A program made the translations under genes and the position numbers. The notes below the pieces were generated by a model. It worked only from the letters and a program-made list of their open reading frames with translations, was not told the origin of the DNA and did not search any database. DNA of 42,428 bases from Rhodocyclaceae bacterium UBA2346 (lineage in GTDB: Bacteria; Pseudomonadota; Gammaproteobacteria; Burkholderiales; Rhodocyclaceae): the NCBI GenBank assembly GCA_002344625.1, contig DDUE01000087.1, positions 1 through 42,428 of the forward strand, read 5' to 3'. Below, in pieces: positions 36,498 through 42,428 of the stretch. Within the stretch, counting starts at the first letter, position 1, and every line of letters begins with the position of its first letter.

Positions 36498-37562
36498 TCA
36501 GGCAGCGCGGCGAATTCGATTGCCGCCCGTGATCTTTCGATAGACCGCCATCGGTGCGCCTGCGACTGCGGTAGCGGCATTCTTCGCAATGCGAACATCC
36601 GAACGCGCTTTGTTCATCGCCCGCCGCATGTTGGTCGGACGTGCTGCCGACAGCGCACCAGAAGCACCGCCTGTTGCCTTCGCATATGTCCAGCGAACCG
36701 CGCCCAACGAGGACACCGCAACGCCGCCGCCCAAGGCTGACGCTACGGAAGGCATTTGCACGAGAGCCAGGCCACCAATGGCGCAGAGAGCAATCATCGG
36801 AAATATCTGGCTATAGCTGGGATCAGCGCCGCCCGTTGCAGCGTGTGCGCCAAAAACCGCATCAAGGTACAAGCTGATGATCGTGAATAGCAGTTTGATC
36901 CCGGCAGCGGTCAGCATGACCAAGAAGACGTAGTTCAGCACCTGGCCAAGCCAGGCATCGAACAGCCGCTTGGATGGCTCGAATATCAGGCACAGGATGA
37001 AGATCGGTCCGACGCCAAGCGCCACGGCCAATACGATCTTGGATAGCACCAACAAAAAGGCGGCATAGCCTGTTGCTACAATGCCGACAAACCAAACCAG
37101 CCAAGCGGCAATAATCATTCCGTAATCCGGTAACCAGCCTGGGGAGGCATATCCTTTGTCGTAATAGGCTTGGCCAAGGTCATAGATTTTGCCGAACAAC
37201 GTATCCAGGAAATTCGCGTTCGTCGTGCTGTCGCTGTAGCCGCTGGCAACCAGGCCCGCAAGTGCATCCGGTGTGCTCCACAAAAAATCAGAGATGTAGC
37301 CGTTATACAGACCGACATTCGTAGCCAGGCCAACGATGATTGCCAAGCGGACAATTCTGCTTACGCCATCCGTAGTCGGCTCAGTGATAACGCCCCGCAT
37401 CATCGACCATCCCCACAGCATCACGTAGATCGTGACAAGAGTTATGGCCGCTCCGGAAAAGCCGCCCACGATCGCTGACGACAAATCGCTGACATAGGTA
37501 TCCAGACTTGCGGATACGCGGTTGAACGTGTCCGTGTAGAAGTGAAAGTCAGCCATGATCAC
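36498..37562 (-). CDS. VirB6/TrbL-like inner-membrane conjugal transfer protein
   Basis: The 354-residue polytopic protein has several hydrophobic segments: AAITLVTIYVMLWGWSMMRG (about 35-55), IIAAWLVWFVGIVATGYAAF, VLAVALGVGPIFILCLIFEP and FLVMLTAAGIKLLFTIISLY. The central GPIF and FEPSKRLFDAWLGQVLNYVF regions are typical of TrbL/VirB6, which lines the inner-membrane part of a type IV secretion channel. The C-terminal 70 residues are basic and cytoplasmic. It overlaps the small upstream membrane gene. Confidence 0.87.
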   Translation of the reverse strand: MIMADFHFYTDTFNRVSASLDTYVSDLSSAIVGGFSGAAITLVTIYVMLWGWSMMRGVITEPTTDGVSRIVRLAIIVGLATNVGLYNGYISDFLWSTPDALAGLVASGYSDSTTNANFLDTLFGKIYDLGQAYYDKGYASPGWLPDYGMIIAAWLVWFVGIVATGYAAFLLVLSKIVLAVALGVGPIFILCLIFEPSKRLFDAWLGQVLNYVFLVMLTAAGIKLLFTIISLYLDAVFGAHAATGGADPSYSQIFPMIALCAIGGLALVQMPSVASALGGGVAVSSLGAVRWTYAKATGGASGALSAARPTNMRRAMNKARSDVRIAKNAATAVAGAPMAVYRKITGGNRIRRAA

Positions 37563-37863
37563 CCCTCGTCACGGTCGGGGCCAGGCTGGGCTTGGTCTTG
37601 AACAAGCACATTGCGAATAGCCCACCAAACAGCGCCCCATAGCCCGCCATCATTTCGTCGGGGCGCGAGTGCAGCAAGACGCTTGCGCCTTCCCGCATGA
37701 GCATCGCCCAACTGAACAACAAGCAGACATGCAGCAGCGTTTCATTTGCGCGTGTGGTGAAAAGGGATGACGCGCCATCACGCCTTGCGACTCCCACAAG
37801 CCGCCAGGTCATACCCGCGGCCGCTGCGGTCGCCCCGACAAGTGCTGAAATTTCCAGAATCAT
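37549..37863 (-). CDS. Small membrane protein upstream of the VirB6-like gene
   Basis: I chose the ATG at 37863, with AGAGGG eight nt upstream, giving 104 residues. Two or three hydrophobic segments are visible: ILEISALVGATAAAAGMTW, TLLHVCLLFSWAMLM and GYGALFGGLFAMCLF. It overlaps the VirB6-like start by 14 bp. I do not recognise a family; it could be a plasmid accessory or exclusion-type membrane protein, but that is inference from location. Confidence 0.65.
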   Translation of the reverse strand: MILEISALVGATAAAAGMTWRLVGVARRDGASSLFTTRANETLLHVCLLFSWAMLMREGASVLLHSRPDEMMAGYGALFGGLFAMCLFKTKPSLAPTVTRGDHG

Positions 37864-38290
37864 GATAATGCCCTCTCGGTCAATTTTGACAAGCAAAAAT
37901 ACTTGACAAATGCATATAAATACACGTGCAACTATAGGGCATTTTTATATATTTTGCGGCACTTTATTCAGAGCCATCGCGAGCTTATTTTTCAAGAACA
38001 CGGCGACAGGAAGCTGCGGAAAATCTTTCTGATTTGCCGTCATTTGGATATTTTTGTACTGCAACCGTCCCAAAAGCGTACCGACCATGTCCCGTCATTA
38101 ATTTTCGCGTCCGCGAAATGTATTAGAAGTGTCTTGCAGATGTACGGATGTTGTATTTGCTCTGTCCCGCTTTTGTCCCGTAAAGGCATATGGAAAGGGA
38201 GGGGGTGAAATCTAGGGCAGGATAGGCTTTCAAGCCGCTATCTGGTACAAATTCCGCGAACTTGTCCAGACCTACCCCTCCCCTCCCTCT
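37864..38290. promoter_or_regulatory. AT-rich divergent region between the VirB-like operon and mobC
   Basis: No gene is seen in this 427 bp. It is clearly richer in A/T than its surroundings. Two direct TTGACAA units (near 37887 and 37903) lie just upstream of the small membrane gene and may be promoter or operator elements. The second copy of the TTTCGCGTCCGCGAAA palindrome is at 38103-38118. It is likely to hold the promoters of both divergent units. Confidence 0.5.
38103..38118. repeat. Palindromic site TTTCGCGTCCGCGAAA, copy 2
   Basis: Exact reverse complement of the core at 35751-35766. It lies in the divergent promoter region, where a repressor site would be expected. Confidence 0.55.
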
Positions 38291-38827
38291 ATGCCTGTAT
38301 TGAAAACGCTTGTCGAACCAGGAACCAAAACGCGCTTTCGCAGCATGGCGAAGGCGCGGGGGCTGTCCGAATCCGAGCTTCTTCGAGCCGTCATCCTGGC
38401 CGTCACCGGCGAGGATGGCGACGCCGACCAGCCCATAGAACCGGATGTGGAGAGGGCCGACACCACGCGCATGACCGTGCGGATGCCGCGCTTCCTGATG
38501 GAAGCGGCCACCGCCCGAGGCAAGGTCAAAGGCATGGCACCAAGCCGCTGGGTTGCAGCCTTGGTGCAATCGAACCTCACCCGCCAACCCGTCATGACAG
38601 ATGACGAGCTGGCGGGGCTGCACGCGGCGAACCGCGAGCTTGCAGCGGTCGGCCGCAACATCAACCAGATCGCACGGATCTTGAACGAGGCGTTCCACGA
38701 AGCAGAGCGCATCAAGATTGAGCACCTGGCTCAACTGCGCAACACCATCGCCGAGCAACGAGCCGCCGTGCGCGCCTTGGTGCAGGCAAGCCAAAAATCT
38801 TGGGTAGTCGGCGATGGCACTGATTGA
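38291..38827 (+). CDS. MobC-like relaxosome accessory protein
   Basis: The 178-residue protein has a ribbon-helix-helix-like N-terminal half (MAKARGLSESELLRAVILAV, RMTVRMPRFLMEAATA) and the MobC hallmark AVGRNINQIARILNEAFHEA in the C-terminal half. MobC proteins bind oriT and help the relaxase open it. A relaxase gene would be expected to overlap its end. Here an ATG at 38814 opens a frame that stops after six codons (MALIEN), so the relaxase is missing or was deleted. No clear ribosome-binding site precedes the ATG at 38291. Confidence 0.82.
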   Translation: MPVLKTLVEPGTKTRFRSMAKARGLSESELLRAVILAVTGEDGDADQPIEPDVERADTTRMTVRMPRFLMEAATARGKVKGMAPSRWVAALVQSNLTRQPVMTDDELAGLHAANRELAAVGRNINQIARILNEAFHEAERIKIEHLAQLRNTIAEQRAAVRALVQASQKSWVVGDGTD

Positions 38828-38885
38828 AAATTGAAGGTACTGATAGGCCATGCACATGACCTAAGCAGGGTTGATCGGGAAAAAT

Positions 38886-38914
38886 TTCTCGAAAATACGG
38901 CAATAACGTATAAT
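38886..38914 (+). promoter_or_regulatory. Probable promoter of the small-gene cluster
   Basis: A perfect TATAAT (38909-38914) lies 17 bp after a poor -35, TTCTCG (38886-38891). The first small gene starts at 38971. A TTTGC/GCAAA inverted repeat just downstream could be an operator. Confidence 0.45.
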
Positions 38915-38970
38915 TTGCATCCGCAAAATAACATAAATTGCGGTTGCTTTTATCTCTTGGATTACGCACA

Positions 38971-39246
38971 ATGAAGCTGACGCAGAAAAGCCTGGCCCAA
39001 GCCGCCGCAACACAGTCCATCGAGCAGACCGATATCCACGCGACAGCAGATGGCTTCACAGTGACGGCCAAGTTACGCAGGCAGAAGCCCGGAAAGCTCT
39101 ATACCGACCGTGGGGAAGTCAGAGCTTTCAAGTCTTGGAATACATGCATGCGCTATCTGCGTTCAATAGGTATCACCTCCGTAACCGTTGATATGACCGA
39201 TTGGGAGCCGGAAATGCCTTCCGTCAAAAAGCATAGTGAGGAATGA
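38971..39246 (+). CDS. Small plasmid-type hypothetical protein
   Basis: I prefer the ATG at 38971 to the TTG at 38938. The 91-residue product (MKLTQKSLAQAAATQS...) has an alpha/beta look: HATADGFTVTAKLRRQKPGK, FKSWNTCMRYLRSIGITSVT. It is basic and cytoplasmic, with no recognised domain. It ends 3 bp before the lipoprotein gene, so the two are co-transcribed. Confidence 0.6.
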   Translation: MKLTQKSLAQAAATQSIEQTDIHATADGFTVTAKLRRQKPGKLYTDRGEVRAFKSWNTCMRYLRSIGITSVTVDMTDWEPEMPSVKKHSEE

Positions 39247-39249
39247 AAA

Positions 39250-39834
39250 ATGCGGAGATTGGCAATTTTGGCCATAGGTCTTGCTCTTGCGGCGTGCGGT
39301 GAAAAACAGCCGACAGAATCAGACTTCAAAGCAGCACTGAATCAAGGATTCGAGAAAGCCGGGCGCGTGTGCGTACCGCTCAACAAAGGTTTCCCGGTCA
39401 CACTGAATCAGATGGAGCAGGAGCACGGCATTGGCCGTGCCCTGTCGGCCCTTGAGGGCGCAGGACTGTTTACGTCGGCGGCAGATGGCAAGGGTAGGCG
39501 CTACGAAGTCACCGACCAAGGACAGAAGTTCTACACAGAGCGCGAAGGCCAGTCTATCGGGCTGACAGTGCAGAAGGTCAAGCACGGTTTCATCTGCTTC
39601 GCAGAAATGCGCGTAGAGAAGGTGACTCGCTGGGACGTGCGGCCAGACCAGAGCTTTGCCGTGTCATATACGTACCGGCTTGAAAACATCGCCCCTTGGG
39701 CGACGGCTCCGAGCGTCATCCAGGCCATGCCCAAGCTATCCCTTTGGATCAACGGCGCACAGAAGGCAGAGCGCAAGACCATCGTCAAGAAGACCAGCAA
39801 CGGCCTTGACGCCGTAGCAGACAAAGACTTGTGA
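39250..39834 (+). CDS. Putative lipoprotein
   Basis: The 194-residue protein starts MRRLAILAIGLALAACGEKQ, a short signal ending in a good lipobox (LALAAC, Cys16). The mature part has a winged-helix-like stretch (NQMEQEHGIGRALSALEGAG, RRYEVTDQGQKFYTE) and a beta-rich C-terminus. A GAGGAA ribosome-binding site precedes it. Similar lipoproteins sit on plasmids and islands; surface exclusion or membrane protection is possible but not shown. Confidence 0.75.
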   Translation: MRRLAILAIGLALAACGEKQPTESDFKAALNQGFEKAGRVCVPLNKGFPVTLNQMEQEHGIGRALSALEGAGLFTSAADGKGRRYEVTDQGQKFYTEREGQSIGLTVQKVKHGFICFAEMRVEKVTRWDVRPDQSFAVSYTYRLENIAPWATAPSVIQAMPKLSLWINGAQKAERKTIVKKTSNGLDAVADKDL

Positions 39835-39867
39835 TCCACGCGGCACGTAAGTTAGACAGGGAAGACC

Positions 39868-40137
39868 ATGAAGACAATCAGCCTGCATCAACTCTCATCG
39901 CTGGGCGACCAGACCCCAACCCCAATAACGTCCCATGTGATCGCGGACAACCAAGCTGGGTACGCCTTGGCACTTGACGTTGAAGGCGAACGCTACGAGG
40001 TCGTCAGCGAAACCGGCGAACGGCTGCGCTTTCGTACTATTGAGCACTTGCTAGACGTACTAGTCGATGCGCCTGAAGTCGCGCACGTCGCACGGCTGGA
40101 CTTCAGCCGCTGGCATCCCTCACCTGAATACGCTTGA
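39868..40137 (+). CDS. Hypothetical protein (89 residues)
   Basis: I do not recognise this protein. It is acidic and mixed alpha/beta (YALALDVEGERYEVVSETGE, LDVLVDAPEVAHVARLDF). It is the first of three consecutive genes whose starts overlap the preceding stops, typical of small plasmid operons. Confidence 0.6.
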   Translation: MKTISLHQLSSLGDQTPTPITSHVIADNQAGYALALDVEGERYEVVSETGERLRFRTIEHLLDVLVDAPEVAHVARLDFSRWHPSPEYA

Positions 40138-40385
40138 ACCGTTTCGAGATCGCGCAGGAAACCATCGGGTTCATGATGGCCATGCGTACCGAGGCCATCC
40201 ACGATGAGGAAAAGAAAGCAGCGCCGAACACGGCCAAAATCGCGCAGTGGAACACGGAGTTCGAGCGGCTTGACGACGAACTGTATGGCTTGCGCCTGCA
40301 CGACGACGAGGCCATCCAGCGCGTGCTGGATGAATACTGCCCCATCGTGAAAGCCGAGTACGAACGCTCCCGAGCAGTGGCATGA
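40134..40385 (+). CDS. Hypothetical helical protein, TTG start
   Basis: The TTG at 40134 overlaps the previous stop (TTGA), giving 83 residues: MNRFEIAQETIGFMMAMRTE, then AKIAQWNTEFERLDDELYGL. It is helical and charged with no known domain. Translation probably depends on coupling to the gene upstream. Confidence 0.55.
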   Translation: MNRFEIAQETIGFMMAMRTEAIHDEEKKAAPNTAKIAQWNTEFERLDDELYGLRLHDDEAIQRVLDEYCPIVKAEYERSRAVA

Positions 40386-40402
40386 GCGCAGGAGGACACA
40401 TC

Positions 40403-40975
40403 ATGCAGAAATGGACACAGACCGAGGCGATAGCCTTCGAGTGCGCCCGCGAGGTCATTACCGACCTTCGGGCCATCCTCACCGGCGAGCGATACCACGA
40501 GAACCCGACACCCGAGCGCTTGGCCGAGATCGAGGCCGAATTTTCCCGGCTTGGAGCCGAGCGCCGCATGCTGCGGGTCAAAGATCATGCCGAGATTGCC
40601 CGAATCCGCCGCGACTACGGACGCCGCATCCGCTACCACCGGATGAACGAAACACAGGCCCGCGCGCATCTTGATACCTTGGGCCTGTCATTCGCTGTTG
40701 AGGGCGTGCAGATCGACTGCGCAGACACTTGGCGCGAGCTTGGCCGCCTGGCCTTTGAGGCGGTCGAATGCGTGACCTTCGACCGCCCGGCCAACGATGG
40801 TGCATGGCTTCTGATTGGCGAGCATATTGGCCAACCAAATGCGGCGGGATGGATGGCGCAGATTGCCGTTCAGCGGCCTTACTGGATACGCAAAGCCGAT
40901 TTGGCACGGTTGCAAGAGATTGAGTCCTACCTGGCCGCGCAGGCCGAGTATCAAGCAGCATCGGCCGAGGATTGA
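40403..40975 (+). CDS. Hypothetical protein of the small plasmid operon
   Basis: The ATG at 40403 has an ideal AGGAGG seven nt upstream, better than the overlapping ATG at 40382. The 190-residue product is mostly helical at its N-terminus (AIAFECAREVITDLRAILTG, PERLAEIEAEFSRL) with a mixed C-terminal part (VTFDRPANDGAWLLIGEHIG). No recognised family, membrane segment or enzyme motif. Confidence 0.65.
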   Translation: MQKWTQTEAIAFECAREVITDLRAILTGERYHENPTPERLAEIEAEFSRLGAERRMLRVKDHAEIARIRRDYGRRIRYHRMNETQARAHLDTLGLSFAVEGVQIDCADTWRELGRLAFEAVECVTFDRPANDGAWLLIGEHIGQPNAAGWMAQIAVQRPYWIRKADLARLQEIESYLAAQAEYQAASAED

Positions 40976-40977
40976 AC

Positions 40978-41313
40978 ATGGACAAGCCGACACCTGACGA
41001 ACTCGCTGGCATGGACTGGTGGAACGCACTACCTAGCGAGGAAAGGGCGTGCTGGATGCTCTTGGCCGGTGATACAGGCCGCGTTTTCGACGCTTGGGCC
41101 ACGTTCAAGCAGACGGAGCTACAGCAGTTAGGGGAGGCGTTACAGGCGGAGCGGAGGGAAACACCGCCAAGTGACCTCAAACACTGGATTGCCGCCTTTG
41201 ATGATGATGCGCAGCGGCCTTACTGGTTGCCTCGCAACCTAAGTAACCAATGGCACCGACTGCGCCTCGCTGCTGCATTGCGTTTGAAGATGCGGCGCAT
41301 CGCCCCCCTTTAA
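40978..41313 (+). CDS. Hypothetical protein (111 residues)
   Basis: The ATG at 40978 has GAGGAT upstream; a TTG at 40972 overlapping the previous stop is the alternative. The protein is acidic at the N-terminus (TPDELAGMDWWNALPSEERA) with a basic end (LRLAAALRLKMRRIA). Trp-rich, cytoplasmic, unrecognised. It closes the small operon. Confidence 0.6.
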   Translation: MDKPTPDELAGMDWWNALPSEERACWMLLAGDTGRVFDAWATFKQTELQQLGEALQAERRETPPSDLKHWIAAFDDDAQRPYWLPRNLSNQWHRLRLAAALRLKMRRIAPL

Positions 41314-41336
41314 CACGTTAGACATCTGGAAAGAAA

Positions 41337-42188
41337 ATGGAATATTTTCTCAGCATCTTATCTGGTGTGGTTAGTAGCGCAGTCTTAGTATGGCTTTTCA
41401 AAGGATGGATTTCAGAGAGACTGAGGCAGTCCATTCAGCACGAGTACGCTGAAAAATTGGAAAGCTACAAGACTGAATTAAATTCCAAGATCGAGGGAAT
41501 TAGGCACGACAACCAGGTCGCGCAACTTCGTACCTCATTGTTTTTCGATCATCAGCGAGAAGCCTATGCATCAATAATGGCAAAAATAGCGCAAATTAAT
41601 ACAGAATGGATGACCCATTACGATCCTGACGAAGGTTTATATGAACCCGCCCCTTCAAATGGCCGCAGAGAATTTGAAAGTTTATTTTATCAGCATCAGT
41701 TGTTTTTAGATGAAGAGTGCTTAATGGCCCTGTTTTTGGTGATGGGGGCTTACTCTCGCTCTCTTCCATATGATGACGGAATCAGCGCCCCGCCACATCA
41801 AAATGAATCTAGTCAGCACGTTTCTTATATTGAATATCTACAGCCACGAATCGCTTCGATATTTCGCCAAAAAATTGGTATAGCATCTGATCCTCAGCAT
41901 TTGATAGATGTGGCGGTTTTATCTGCAATTGAGCTTGTGAATAACTACTACTTCCCCGAAGTGGGAATCCCCCCGAAAGAGACGTTGTCCGCCAAAAGGA
42001 TTAAAAATGCTGCCGATAAAGTGGCGCTTGGATTGAGCAATATTTGCGAGCTAACCGCATTGCTTAGAAATTTTGATAATTATTTGAGTCGTGATGGTGG
42101 ATGGATTCACGAAGCTCAGCTAAAAGTAAAGCAAACTCTTAATATTCTAGAAAAATCCCTAGCAAATCAAAAAGCTCAGACGCGGTGA
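41337..42188 (+). CDS. Membrane-anchored coiled-coil hypothetical protein, AT-rich cargo
   Basis: The 283-residue protein has one N-terminal membrane segment (LSILSGVVSSAVLVWLFKGW, residues 5-24), a coiled-coil (RQSIQHEYAEKLESYKTELN, about 31-60), and a globular helical domain with LRTSLFFDHQREAYASIMAK. Similar membrane-anchored proteins are scattered on mobile elements and defence islands as hypotheticals. Its DNA is visibly more AT-rich than the genes before it, with AT-ending codons, so it came from a different source. Function is unknown. Confidence 0.75.
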   Translation: MEYFLSILSGVVSSAVLVWLFKGWISERLRQSIQHEYAEKLESYKTELNSKIEGIRHDNQVAQLRTSLFFDHQREAYASIMAKIAQINTEWMTHYDPDEGLYEPAPSNGRREFESLFYQHQLFLDEECLMALFLVMGAYSRSLPYDDGISAPPHQNESSQHVSYIEYLQPRIASIFRQKIGIASDPQHLIDVAVLSAIELVNNYYFPEVGIPPKETLSAKRIKNAADKVALGLSNICELTALLRNFDNYLSRDGGWIHEAQLKVKQTLNILEKSLANQKAQTR

Positions 42189-42428
42189 AGCTGCATAGGT
42201 CTTTGAGGTAGTAGCTTCATCAAGCATCAAGGGACGTTGGAGCACAGCTTCTCTTTGCGTCCAACGGTGCCTCTTGGCCGATAACTGTCCCCTACCGATC
42301 ACGCTAGCCGCTTCGCCAAGTCTTCCGCGTGCGAGTCGGAGCGCGTCAAGATAGTTGTCGCCTGATTCATGCAATCAACCGCTTTTTGTCTTCAGCATGG
42401 AGGTGGTCGCGAATGACGGCGTTGCGCT
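42189..42428. other. Right edge, no confident gene
   Basis: On the minus strand a frame enters from the right edge and ends at 42369 with RNAVIRDHLHAEDKKRLIA. It looks like the C-terminus of a real protein and overlaps the start of another short frame. There is too little sequence to name either. Confidence 0.25.

Overview
The window reads as a GC-rich proteobacterial chromosome, most likely a betaproteobacterium of the Rhodocyclales type (Thauera/Azoarcus-like). That placement is inferred from composition, the gsp gene order and the cell-wall genes, not proven. From about 13.4 kb onward the chromosome is occupied by integrated mobile DNA.

Core chromosome, 1-13465. A leftward type II secretion operon (gspC, gspD, gspE, and gspF running off the left edge) is followed by a Tat-exported PhoX-type phosphatase, an MscS channel and a cell-wall group: a YcbB-like L,D-transpeptidase, a second small L,D-transpeptidase family protein and an MltB-like lytic transglycosylase. 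Next come a two-gene phosphorelay (an HTH plus receiver protein, and a lone Hpt protein with no kinase in view) and the 5' part of a tRNA-Ala(CGC) whose 3' half is missing.

Mobile DNA, 13466 to at least 42.2 kb. The outer layer looks plasmid-derived. On the left are an AlpA-like HTH gene, a RepA initiator and an origin with iteron-like CGATAAATCGCACCCCCC repeats and DnaA boxes. Near it is a complete tRNA-Ala(CGC) with its own promoter and terminator. On the right are a VirB6/TrbL-like gene, a VirB5/TrbJ-like gene, a MobC-like relaxosome gene and a run of small plasmid-type hypotheticals. Between these halves sits a second unit: a serine recombinase with its DUF2924 and HTH partners, a DUF3987 protein, an AlpA-like regulator, a DUF3489 protein and a defence operon. 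The simplest reading is a serine-recombinase island nested in an integrated plasmid, but neither island end was located exactly.

The defence operon (24.1-34.7 kb) is the most interesting part. It is an HTH gene followed by hsdM, hsdS, a nucleotidyltransferase-fold DUF6932-like gene, an unrecognised 309-residue partner, hsdR, a YgjP-type metallopeptidase and a HEPN-type abortive-infection protein. Most of these genes overlap or nearly abut. It looks like a type I restriction-modification system with an embedded two-gene module of unknown function and two downstream accessory effectors.

Non-coding stretches with structure are the replication origin (15.46-16.1 kb), a TTCGCA/TGCGAA-rich region (22.8-23.4 kb), a hairpin-rich 1.1 kb region with a perfect 33-bp inverted repeat (34.7-35.8 kb), and an AT-rich divergent promoter region (37.9-38.3 kb).
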